Source: JAXGTD01 sp040775095
GTDB lineage: Bacteria > Pseudomonadota > Gammaproteobacteria > Chromatiales > Chromatiaceae
DNA: 63,795 nucleotides
Direction: 5' to 3'
NCBI GenBank assembly: GCA_040775095.1
Contig: JAXGTD010000008.1
Coordinates: 1-63,795, forward strand
Shown: in pieces, positions 20,178 to 27,081 of the stretch
Position numbering within the stretch: position 1 is the first letter of the stretch
Layout of the letters: every line of letters starts with the position of its first letter
The notes under the pieces: generated by a model
Databases searched by the model: none
What the model was told of the DNA's origin: nothing
Seen by the model: only the letters and a program-made list of their open reading frames with translations
Program-made: the position numbers and the translations under genes

Positions 20178-20782
20178 CGGGGTGCCCCACTCATGGCCGA
20201 CGCCGCCGCGCCAGTCGGCCCATCCTCGAGCACGAGCATCGCCGCCACGCGGATGAACTCGATGATCTCCGCCAGCGCCTGCTCGCTTTCCTCGTCGTCC
20301 TCGAGGTGGTCGAGATCCATGCGCGTGAGCTCGACGAAGTCGGCGATCACCTCGCGCACCGGCGGCGACAGCCCCGGGGGTGCGGGCGCGGGTGCGGTCC
20401 GGGTCGCATCGACCCCGGCCAGCCCCAGACCGAACAGGAACCCCCGCGCCCACTCGTGCACGGCCGCGGCACGCTCGGGCAGTGAACGCTCCTCGGCGGG
20501 CAGCAGGAGATCAAAGCCCATGTCTGGTCCGGCCATCTGCCGACGCGTATCGCTCGCCAGCGCGGTCAGGGAGTCGCGGCACGCCTCCACCGACAGGTCG
20601 CGCGGCGCCGCGTCATCGCTCGCCGCCGGCAGCAGCTCGGCCAGCCATCGGCCCTGCGCATCCGGCGCGCCGGCGCACAGTAGCCCGCAGTAGACCCCGT
20701 GCGCCTCCGAGGGGCTCGGCGAGAGCGCGCTGAGCGCCAACAGTTGGACCAGATCGTCGAAATTGGGGGGCACTGGCTGCAT
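20174..20782 (-). CDS. ygfB: UPF0149 family protein YgfB
   Basis: A small acidic helical protein of the UPF0149 (YgfB/YecA) family. In Pseudomonas a YgfB homologue has been reported as a regulator, but no molecular role can be read from this sequence. The 202-residue product shows the family pattern: FDDLVQLLALSAL at the start, AHGVYCGLLCAG near 28-40, WARGFLFGLGLAG in the middle and a conserved C-terminal RMDLDHLEDDEESEQALAEI. It is first in ygfB-pepP-ubiH and diverges from the zapA locus. An in-frame Met 17 codons upstream is less likely because the ATG at 20782 fits the family. Confidence 0.9.
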   Translation of the reverse strand: MQPVPPNFDDLVQLLALSALSPSPSEAHGVYCGLLCAGAPDAQGRWLAELLPAASDDAAPRDLSVEACRDSLTALASDTRRQMAGPDMGFDLLLPAEERSLPERAAAVHEWARGFLFGLGLAGVDATRTAPAPAPPGLSPPVREVIADFVELTRMDLDHLEDDEESEQALAEIIEFIRVAAMLVLEDGPTGAAASAMSGAPR

Positions 20783-20802
20783 GGTTGCTGCTTCACGTAG
20801 GG

Positions 20803-20818
20803 GTTGGAGATCATAGCA
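20803..20818 (-). promoter_or_regulatory. Extended -10 promoter for ygfB-pepP-ubiH
   Basis: On the minus strand TGCTATGAT occupies 20810-20818: an extended TGn followed by a five-of-six -10 box (TATGAT, 20810-20815). No good -35 is seen, as expected for an extended -10 promoter. The start would fall near 20803, giving a leader of about 20 nt before the ygfB ATG at 20782. Confidence 0.5.
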
Positions 20819-20832
20819 TGAGGCCCGGCGCA

Positions 20833-20861
20833 TTGACCGCGGCCCGCCCCGCTTCTATATT
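20833..20861 (+). promoter_or_regulatory. Sigma-70 promoter for the TIGR02449-type gene and zapA
   Basis: TTGACC (20833-20838), a 17-bp spacer, and TATATT (20856-20861). Both boxes are near consensus and the spacing is ideal. Transcription should begin near 20868, about 22 nt before the ATG at 20890. It faces the ygfB promoter, so two divergent units start within about 60 bp. Confidence 0.7.
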
Positions 20862-20889
20862 GCGGCGGAAAACCCGGGAAGCTAGAACT

Positions 20890-21099
20890 ATGGCCGATTT
20901 CGACCTTGACAGCCTTGAGCGCCAGGTAGATGCCGTGATCCGCACCTGCGACCGCCTCCGAGAAGAGAACGCGTCCCTGCGGGCAAGCCAGGAACACCTG
21001 GTCGCCGAGCGTGCGGAGCTGATCGAGAAGACAGAGCTGGCACGCAGTCGCATCGAGGCCATGGTCGCCCGCCTCAAGTCGATGGAGGATCAACTGTGA
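20890..21099 (+). CDS. Small coiled-coil protein, TIGR02449 type (ZapA neighbour)
   Basis: A 69-residue protein, almost entirely one amphipathic coiled coil with heptad spacing (LERQVDAVIRTCDRLREENA, LRASQEHLVAERAELIEKTE, SRIEAMVARLKSMEDQL). Small proteins of this type sit directly upstream of zapA in many gammaproteobacteria (TIGR02449). The position suggests a cell-division role, perhaps ZapB-like, but this is inference. The ATG at 20890 follows GGGAAG by 8 nt; an upstream in-frame Met would begin before the promoter. Its TGA overlaps the GTG start of zapA. Confidence 0.85.
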   Translation: MADFDLDSLERQVDAVIRTCDRLREENASLRASQEHLVAERAELIEKTELARSRIEAMVARLKSMEDQL

Positions 21100-21485
21100 C
21101 GCAGGAGACCTCGTCGAAACATGCCCCCGTATCACTGCAGATACTCGACAAGGAATACCGTATCGCGTGCCCACCTGGCGAGCGCCACGGGCTCGTCGAG
21201 TGCGCCAGATTGCTCGACGAGCGCATGCGCGAGGTGCGTCAGAACGGTCGCGTGATCGGGGCCGACCGGGTTGCCGTCATGGCGGCGCTGAACCTGATCT
21301 ACGAGCTGGCACAGGAACGCGATCGCTACGGCGAGCTCGGCAGCCGTCTCAAGCACCTGCAGGAACGGCTGAGCAATGCGGTCGCCGCGGCGGCCGAACC
21401 AGCCGTGGCGCCATCCAGCCCAGCGCTCCGCCAGGAGCCCGAGGCCCCGGCGGCTGGACTGGACGTTCAGGGCGAATCGGTATAG
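21096..21485 (+). CDS. zapA: Cell division protein ZapA
   Basis: Cross-links FtsZ protofilaments at midcell. The 129-residue product has the ZapA globular N-terminus (VSLQILDKEYRIACPPGERH, LVECARLLDERMREVR), then VIGADRVAVMAALNLIYELA and a coiled-coil helix; the last 25 or so residues are an Ala/Pro-rich tail. It starts at GTG overlapping the previous stop (GTGA), implying coupled translation. 6S RNA follows immediately downstream, the usual arrangement. Confidence 0.95.
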   Translation: MTQETSSKHAPVSLQILDKEYRIACPPGERHGLVECARLLDERMREVRQNGRVIGADRVAVMAALNLIYELAQERDRYGELGSRLKHLQERLSNAVAAAAEPAVAPSSPALRQEPEAPAAGLDVQGESV

Positions 21486-21493
21486 GCTCTAAC

Positions 21494-21690
21494 TCAGACA
21501 TCCCCTACGGTGTACGACAGTGGCCTGGGTATTTTCTTGAGCCTATCTCGTACCCCGGGGGCCCCACAGCAGGGCCGTTGCGCATGTCCGCCAGCGAGCG
21601 GAAAGCCTGAAGCCCGGCGCCGGAGCCCCCACTTGAACCATCAGGTTCAAGAACGAAGGTCCGCACCGTCACAGGTGGGGGGTGTCTCTC
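21494..21690 (+). ncRNA. ssrS: 6S RNA
   Basis: The RNA that binds the sigma-70 holoenzyme and lowers transcription in stationary phase. Three things support it. It lies between zapA and ygfA, the standard locus. The 3' part has the diagnostic hairpin CTTGAACCATCAGGTTCAAG (about 21633-21652). The ends pair: AGACATCCCCTAC (21496-21508) with GTGGGGGGTGTCT (21675-21687), allowing G-U pairs, which closes the long rod. The length, near 190 nt, fits. Exact ends are estimated. Confidence 0.92.
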
Positions 21691-21744
21691 CCCTCCCAGG
21701 TTTCTCCCTCCCGGCGCGCTTGTCCGCCCAGTCTGACCGGACCG

Positions 21745-22371
21745 ATGGCAACCGACCCAAATGATCTGCGCCGGCGCCTGCGCTCCGCCCGACGGGCCCT
21801 GAGTCGCCGCGAACAACGTCGTCACGCCGCGTCCGTTCGCCGGCTGCTGCTGCGAGAGCTGCGCGTGCGCAAGAGCCGCAATATCGCCATCTATCTGGCC
21901 GCCGACGGCGAGCTCGACCCGATGCCACTGGTTTTCGCACCACCGACGGGTCGACGCAGCTGGCATCTGCCCGTGCTGCACCCGCACCGACCCGGCCGGC
22001 TGTGGTTCGTGCGCTGGCGCCCCGGCGATCCGTTGCGGCCGAATCGTTTCGGCATCCCGGAGCCGGTCCTGCGCAAGGGGCGCATCCGCCACGCACGCCA
22101 GCTCGATCTGGTCCTGCTGCCATTGGTCGGATTCGACGACCGATGCCATCGCATCGGCATGGGCGGTGGATTTTACGATCGCAGTCTCGCGTTCCTGGGC
22201 GATCCCGGGCACCCGCGCCGCCCGCGGCTGATCGGGCTCGCCCACGCCTGCCAGCACGTCGCGTCGATCCCGCCACGACGCTGGGATATCCCGCTGGATG
22301 CGGTCGTGACCGAGACCCGGGTCTACCATCGCCGTTCACCCACGCTCGTGCACGAGGGCGACGCGGCCTGA
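21745..22371 (+). CDS. ygfA: 5-formyltetrahydrofolate cyclo-ligase
   Basis: Converts 5-formyl-THF to 5,10-methenyl-THF with ATP, rescuing folate from a dead-end form. The 208-residue protein begins with a very basic helix (DLRRRLRSARRALSRREQRR), carries the central sheet AIYLAADGELDP and the C-terminal family signature DLVLLPLVGFDDRCHRIGMGGGFYDR (in part LLPLVGFD and GMGGGFYDR, about 131-148). It follows 6S RNA, with which ygfA is commonly cotranscribed. The ATG at 21745 gives the family start; an upstream in-frame Met lies inside the 6S gene. Confidence 0.95.
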   Translation: MATDPNDLRRRLRSARRALSRREQRRHAASVRRLLLRELRVRKSRNIAIYLAADGELDPMPLVFAPPTGRRSWHLPVLHPHRPGRLWFVRWRPGDPLRPNRFGIPEPVLRKGRIRHARQLDLVLLPLVGFDDRCHRIGMGGGFYDRSLAFLGDPGHPRRPRLIGLAHACQHVASIPPRRWDIPLDAVVTETRVYHRRSPTLVHEGDAA

Positions 22372-22391
22372 CCGCCGGCCCTTGCCAGACG

Positions 22392-23912
22392 CTAACCGCC
22401 GCTGGCAAACAACCGGTAGGCCGGATTCTCGCTCTCGTCCCAGAAGCGATAGCCCTGACCAGTCAACAGCCCCTGGAGCTCGCTGAGCTCGGCGGCCGGC
22501 ACCTGCACGCCCATCAGCACCCGACCATAGGCGGCGCCGTGGTTGCGGTAATGGAAGAGGCTGATATTCCACCGCCTGCCGAGTCCGGACAGGAAGTTCA
22601 GCAGCGCACCCGGCCGCTCCGGGAACTCGAAGCGGATCAACCGCTCGTTGCGCACACCCTGGGCGTGACCGCCGACCATGAAGCGCACATGGAGCTTTGC
22701 GGTCTCGTTGTCGCTCATGTCGACGATGCTAAAGCCCTTGGCCTCGAGGCGTTCGATCAGGTCGCGGCGCTCGGCCTGGCCGCCGCCGAGCTCGATGCCG
22801 ACAAACACCTGGGCCTGGCGGTCATCCGCATAACGATAATTGAACTCCGTGATCTGGCGTTTGCCAAGCGCCCGGCAAAAGGTGAGGAAGCTGCCCGGTC
22901 GCTCCGGGATCCCGACGGCGAACAGCGCCTCGCGGCGCTCGCCGAGCTCGGCCCGCTCGGCCACATGGCGCAGACGGTCGAAGTTGATGTTGGCGCCGCT
23001 CTCGATGGCGATCAGGTGCGCGCCCTTGAGCCCATGGGCTTCGACGTAGCGCTTGAGACCCGCCACGGCCAGCGCACCGGCCGGCTCGGCGATGCCGCGG
23101 GTATCGTCGTAGATGTCCTTGATCGCGGCGCAGATCTCGTCGGTGCTGACCAGCACCACCTCATCGACTAGCTGGCGCGCGATCCGGAAGGTCTCCTTGC
23201 CGATCTGCCGTACCGCGACCCCATCGGCGAACAGACCCACCTCCTTGAGCGTCACGCGCTTGCCGGCCGCCATTGCCGCGTGCAGCGTCGGCGCCTCTTC
23301 GGGCTCGACGCCGATGATCCTGACCTCGGGGCGAACGTATTTCACATAGGCCGCGACGCCGGCGATGAGCCCACCGCCACCGACCGGGACGAAGATCGCG
23401 AGCGGCGGATCGGGGTGCTGGCGCAGGATCTCCATGCCGATGGTCCCCTGGCCGGCAATCACATCGGGGTCATCGAACGGATGGATAAAGACCAGGCCAC
23501 GCTCTTCGGCCAGGCGCGTGGCCTCGGTGTAGGCCTCGTCGTAGGAGTCGCCGTGCAGGAGCGCCTTGCCGCCCCAGTTGCGCACCGCCTGGACCTTGAT
23601 CGGCGGCGTGGTGCGCGGCATCACGATGCTCGCCTCGACACCGAGCTTCGCCGCCCCCATCGAAACGCCCTGGGCGTGATTGCCGGCAGAGGCGGCGATC
23701 ACGCCGCGCTGCAGCGCCGCGGCGTCCAGATGCATGAGCTTGTTGTAGGCCCCGCGCAGCTTGAACGAGAACACGGGCTGCAGGTCTTCGCGTTTCAGGA
23801 AGACGCGGTTGCCGAGTCGGCGCGACAGGCCGGAGGCCAGGGTCAGCGGCGTTTCGGAGGCGACATCGTAGACGCGGGCCTTGAGGATGCGCTCGATGTA
23901 GGACTGCGGCAT
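22392..23912 (-). CDS. ilvA: Threonine ammonia-lyase (biosynthetic)
   Basis: A PLP enzyme that deaminates threonine to 2-oxobutanoate, the committed step to isoleucine. 506 residues. The catalytic domain (1-320) has the PLP lysine Lys51 in FSFKLRGAYN, the AGNHAQG block and the glycine loop VGGGGLIAG. Two ACT-like regulatory domains follow (about 330-410 and 425-500), the long form that is normally inhibited by isoleucine. It converges with ygfA (20 bp apart) and diverges from rpiA. TAAACT at 23946-23951 (minus strand) may be its -10. Confidence 0.96.
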   Translation of the reverse strand: MPQSYIERILKARVYDVASETPLTLASGLSRRLGNRVFLKREDLQPVFSFKLRGAYNKLMHLDAAALQRGVIAASAGNHAQGVSMGAAKLGVEASIVMPRTTPPIKVQAVRNWGGKALLHGDSYDEAYTEATRLAEERGLVFIHPFDDPDVIAGQGTIGMEILRQHPDPPLAIFVPVGGGGLIAGVAAYVKYVRPEVRIIGVEPEEAPTLHAAMAAGKRVTLKEVGLFADGVAVRQIGKETFRIARQLVDEVVLVSTDEICAAIKDIYDDTRGIAEPAGALAVAGLKRYVEAHGLKGAHLIAIESGANINFDRLRHVAERAELGERREALFAVGIPERPGSFLTFCRALGKRQITEFNYRYADDRQAQVFVGIELGGGQAERRDLIERLEAKGFSIVDMSDNETAKLHVRFMVGGHAQGVRNERLIRFEFPERPGALLNFLSGLGRRWNISLFHYRNHGAAYGRVLMGVQVPAAELSELQGLLTGQGYRFWDESENPAYRLFASGG

Positions 23913-23959
23913 GGGAATCGGCTTTGGCGTGTGACGGAACGGTACAGTTTACGCCAATC

Positions 23960-23983
23960 GGGGCGCCGATCGCCGGGCGCCCC
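23960..23983. repeat. Inverted repeat upstream of ilvA
   Basis: GGGGCGCC (23960-23967), an 8-nt loop and GGCGCCCC (23976-23983): perfect 8-bp arms, 48 bp upstream of the ilvA ATG and just behind its possible -10 (23946-23951). Its position suggests an operator, but no binding protein can be named. Confidence 0.5.
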
Positions 23984-24060
23984 ATGCTCTATCCATCACC
24001 CGCGGGGTCCGCTGCCGCGATACGCGCCGCTCGCACCCGATCACCGCGTTGCGGACCCGC

Positions 24061-24080
24061 GCAATCGCGTTCGCGATTGC
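24061..24080. repeat. Perfect 20-bp inverted repeat in the ilvA/rpiA divergent region
   Basis: GCAATCGCGTTCGCGATTGC has 9-bp perfect arms around a 2-nt centre. It lies midway between ilvA and rpiA, about 135 bp upstream of rpiA. The length and symmetry fit a site for a dimeric regulator; no regulator gene is adjacent. A TATAGAAT stretch at 24151-24158 could give the rpiA -10. Confidence 0.5.
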
Positions 24081-24196
24081 CCCTCGTCGCGCCCTGCCCC
24101 CGGGCAGGATCGACGCGCCTCGCGAACCGAAAAAACCCATGTCCGACGGGTATAGAATGAGAGGCTTTCCAACCCGACCCACGGAGCAGATTGAAA

Positions 24197-24853
24197 ATGA
24201 CCCAGGACGAGCTCAAGAAACAGGCCGCCGAGGCCGCGCTGGCCTATGTCGAGGGCGGCATCGTCGGCGTCGGCACCGGCTCCACGGTAAACCACTTCAT
24301 CGACTTCCTCGCCACCATCAAGGGCCGGATCGATGGCGCGGTGTCGAGCTCCGAGGTATCCACGCAACGGATGCGCGGGCACGGCATCCCGGTCATGGAT
24401 CTCAACGCCGCCGGCGAGCTGTCCATCTACGTCGACGGCGCGGACGAATCCAACCACCAATTGCAGCTGATCAAGGGCGGTGGTGGCGCGTTGACGCGCG
24501 AGAAGATCGTCGCCGCCGCCAGCCGTCAGTTCGTCTGCATCGCCGATGCGTCCAAGCTGGTCGATGTGCTCGGCGCCTTCCCGCTGCCGGTGGAGGTGAT
24601 CCCGATGGCGCGCAGCTATGTCGCGCGCGAGCTGGTCAAGCTGGGCGGGACGCCGGTCTGGCGCGAGGGCTTTGTCACCGACAACGGCAATCTGATCATC
24701 GACGTGCAGGATCTGCAGATCATGGAGCCGGCGAGGCTCGAGCAGACGATCAACAACATCGCCGGCGTGGTCACCGTCGGCATCTTCGCGCTGCGGCCCG
24801 CGGACGTGTTGTTGCTCGGCTCACCCGACGGCGTCAAGACCCTGACAGCCTGA
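24197..24853 (+). CDS. rpiA: Ribose-5-phosphate isomerase A
   Basis: Interconverts ribose 5-phosphate and ribulose 5-phosphate in the pentose phosphate pathway. The 218-residue protein starts MTQDELKKQAAEAAL, has the phosphate-binding GVGTGSTVNHFID (about 25-37), the catalytic-loop DGADESN (81-87) and the KGGGGALTREKI block with the catalytic Glu/Lys region. ATG at 24197 has CGGAG 10 nt upstream; a TTG two codons earlier is possible but less likely. It converges with yaiI across hairpin-rich DNA. Confidence 0.96.
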   Translation: MTQDELKKQAAEAALAYVEGGIVGVGTGSTVNHFIDFLATIKGRIDGAVSSSEVSTQRMRGHGIPVMDLNAAGELSIYVDGADESNHQLQLIKGGGGALTREKIVAAASRQFVCIADASKLVDVLGAFPLPVEVIPMARSYVARELVKLGGTPVWREGFVTDNGNLIIDVQDLQIMEPARLEQTINNIAGVVTVGIFALRPADVLLLGSPDGVKTLTA

Positions 24854-24859
24854 GCGATC

Positions 24860-24906
24860 CGCCGGCCACGCGGCCGGCGTGCGGGCCGCCAGCGCTCAAC
24901 GCTGGC
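24860..24906. terminator. Two adjacent GC-rich hairpins between convergent rpiA and yaiI
   Basis: First hairpin 24860-24879: CGCCGGCC, 4-nt loop, GGCCGGCG. Second 24888-24906: GCCAGCG, CTCAA loop, CGCTGGC. They fill the 55-bp gap between the two stop codons. Neither has a T tract, so they are not classic intrinsic terminators; they may block 3' decay or halt both transcripts in another way. Confidence 0.4.
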
Positions 24907-24908
24907 GC

Positions 24909-25370
24909 TCAATCGGCCGGATCGGCGCGATGTCTGGCAAGGAGCCGATCCAACGCGTTGGCGAAGGCCTGCCGGTCGCGCGGCCCGAGGGCGGCTGGAC
25001 CACCCGTATCGACCCCGCTGGCGCGCAGGGTGTCGAGAAAATCGCGCATGTTGAGCCTGGCGCGGACGTTCTCGGCGGTGTAGAGCTCGCCGCGCGGGTT
25101 GAGCGCCACGCAGCCCTTGGCAACCAGCTCCGCGGCCAGTGGGATATCGGCCGTGACGACCAGATCGCCCGGACTGGACAGTTGCACGATCCGATTGTCG
25201 GCAACGTCGAAGCCGGGGGCGACGCGGATGGCGTCGATGAGCCGCGACGGCGGCGTCGGGATGTCCTGGTTGGCCACCAGGGTCACCCGTACGCGCGCCC
25301 GCTCGGCCACCCGAAACAGGATCTCCTTGATCGGCCTCGGACAGGCATCGGCATCAACCCAGATTCTCAT
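24909..25370 (-). CDS. yaiI: UPF0178/DUF188 family protein YaiI
   Basis: A 153-residue protein of the YaiI/YqxD family (DUF188), of unknown biochemical role. The family N-terminus MRIWVDADACPRPIKEILFR is clear, with an acidic DxDACP motif like PIN-type nucleases, and DLVVTADIPLAAELVAKG and LNPRGELYTAENVRARL follow. A nuclease-like function is inference from the fold resemblance. The ATG at 25370 overlaps the stop of the cyclotransferase gene as ATGA, so it is the last gene of a three-gene minus-strand operon. Confidence 0.9.
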   Translation of the reverse strand: MRIWVDADACPRPIKEILFRVAERARVRVTLVANQDIPTPPSRLIDAIRVAPGFDVADNRIVQLSSPGDLVVTADIPLAAELVAKGCVALNPRGELYTAENVRARLNMRDFLDTLRASGVDTGGPAALGPRDRQAFANALDRLLARHRADPAD

Positions 25371-26242
25371 TCTTCCCCCGTTGCAGACGGCCTCGCCCGC
25401 GCCGGTGCGCGCGGTTTGATCTCGAACAGCGCCGGACAATACTTGCCGGTGACGAAGAGCCGATCGCGATCGGCATCGTAGGCGATCCCGTTCAGCACCG
25501 CCTCGCCCGACCCGCGCTCGCCGCGGGGCCAGAGCCCGTCGAGGTCCACATAGCCGAGCACCCGACCATCGGCCGGTGCAACGCGCACCAGTTGGTCCCT
25601 ATGCCAGATGTTGGCCCAGATCTCGCCATGGATGTACTCCAGCTCGTTGAGCCGCTCGATCGGCCGGTCGCCGTCGTGCACGCGGATACGGCGCACCTCC
25701 CGCCGCGTCTCTGGATCCAAGAAACGCAGCGTGGAAGAGCCATCGCTGAGGATCCAGTGGCGCTCGTCGGCGGTGATGCCCCAGCCCTCGCCGCTGTAGC
25801 TGAACCGGTCGACGATCGCCAGCGTATCACGGTCGCGGATCAGACCCTGGCCGGCCTTCCAGGTCAGCTGCACGACGCGCTCGCGCCAGAGCGCGACGCC
25901 CTCGCCGAATAGGTTTGGCGAGAGCTCGCGTTGCTGCAGCACACGCCCGGTCTCGAGCTCGACCCGACGGATCGTCGAATGGCCATACCGCCCGGTGCCC
26001 TCCAATAGATCACCGTCGACACAGGCCAGTCCCTGGGTGAAGGCCCCCGGGTCGTGCGGGAAACGGTTCAGAACCACCACACCAAGGTGGGGCGCGGCGG
26101 TTGGGCCCGGCGGCCCACCGGCGGCGGCGCTGGCGCCGAGCGCGGCAAGCAACACCACGACCAGCCCGGCATGCGGGCACTGGCCCCGGCGCCCGCGGCG
26201 GGCGACCGCGTCGCCCTGGCTATTGCAGCACCACGCGGGCAT
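25367..26242 (-). CDS. Glutaminyl-peptide cyclotransferase (plant/bacterial propeller type)
   Basis: Predicted to cyclise N-terminal glutamine of peptides to pyroglutamate. The 291-residue product has a hydrophobic N-terminal segment (about 27-42, GLVVVLLAALGASAAA) that would send it to the periplasm, then a beta-propeller with family blocks FTQGLACVDGDLLEGTGRYG, GEGVALWRERVVQLTWK, RFSYSGEGWGI, LNELEYIHGEIWANIW and VLNGIAYDADRDRLFVTGK. The only ATG start (26242) lies inside the 3' end of the carbonic anhydrase gene, a 23-nt overlap suggesting coupling. Substrate proteins in bacteria are unknown. Confidence 0.88.
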   Translation of the reverse strand: MPAWCCNSQGDAVARRGRRGQCPHAGLVVVLLAALGASAAAGGPPGPTAAPHLGVVVLNRFPHDPGAFTQGLACVDGDLLEGTGRYGHSTIRRVELETGRVLQQRELSPNLFGEGVALWRERVVQLTWKAGQGLIRDRDTLAIVDRFSYSGEGWGITADERHWILSDGSSTLRFLDPETRREVRRIRVHDGDRPIERLNELEYIHGEIWANIWHRDQLVRVAPADGRVLGYVDLDGLWPRGERGSGEAVLNGIAYDADRDRLFVTGKYCPALFEIKPRAPARARPSATGEE

Positions 26243-26972
26243 TCAACGGCTGGATCGGGCGATTGTTCGGATGCCCCATGACCTCGGCGAAACGCTGGAT
26301 CTGCTCCTTGGACGCGCTCACCGGCTGCTTCATCACCAGCCAGACCACCCCCTCGCTGCAGGGCGGGGTGGTCAACGAGCCGTCGAAGCGATAGTAGTCG
26401 CGCTCGGCGGGCAGCAGGTCACCCGCGGAGGCGGGGTTGGCGAGCCGATGCTCGGCCCCCGGCTCGGTGGGCATCCCGGCCCAGGCGTCGGCCAGCGCCG
26501 GATTGGCAGCCCCTTGCTCGAACATCAGGGCGACCACCGCCAGATTGCCATCGGCGTCGGCATGCACGAGATGCGCCTCCATCGGAAACGCCTTGCCAGA
26601 AATATGGTTTTCGCTGGGCGTGTGGAAATGGAACTGCTTGAGCGCGTACTCGTGTCCGTTGACGGTGATGGAGCTGCCCGGCTCGTAATTGACCTGAATC
26701 GTATGGCCGTTGTTGACCTCGTCGACACCACCAGCAACATAGTGGAACGCGATCGGCTCGAGCTCGGCGGTGACGAAGCCGGCGAGGTCGACTGGTGACT
26801 GGTTCTTGCCTGTCTGGCACGTGACGAACTGCTGATCGAGCTCTCCCCAATGCACTGGCCCCTCCGGGCCGGCGTAGCCCCAGTGCGGACCACTGCCAGC
26901 GAAGGCGACTCCGGTGATGGTCAGTAGGCCGGTAGCCAGCGTGGCAATGCGGGAGCGTTGGGCGTGGTTCAT
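26220..26972 (-). CDS. Alpha-carbonic anhydrase, periplasmic
   Basis: Hydrates CO2 to bicarbonate. The ATG at 26972 (GAGGA 8 nt upstream) opens a signal peptide cleaved after about Ala25 (GLLTITGVAFAGSGPHWGY), placing it in the periplasm. The alpha-class core is intact: HWGYAGPEGPVHWG, QSPVDL, then zinc ligands His115, His117 (FHFHTPSEN) and His134 (EAHLVH), and SLTTPPCSEGVVW near the end. 250 residues is normal. It leads the operon with the cyclotransferase and yaiI. TATAGT (27047-27052, minus strand) is a candidate -10. Confidence 0.94.
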   Translation of the reverse strand: MNHAQRSRIATLATGLLTITGVAFAGSGPHWGYAGPEGPVHWGELDQQFVTCQTGKNQSPVDLAGFVTAELEPIAFHYVAGGVDEVNNGHTIQVNYEPGSSITVNGHEYALKQFHFHTPSENHISGKAFPMEAHLVHADADGNLAVVALMFEQGAANPALADAWAGMPTEPGAEHRLANPASAGDLLPAERDYYRFDGSLTTPPCSEGVVWLVMKQPVSASKEQIQRFAEVMGHPNNRPIQPLNARVVLQ

Positions 26973-27081
26973 GCGTGTCCTCGTCGTTGAGTCGTGTAGG
27001 GGCATGCGCCAATCAGGCGACATGGCCGCGGCGCGCGGCGCCGGCAACTATAACGCCCACTCGGCCGTGCGTGCGATTCGA

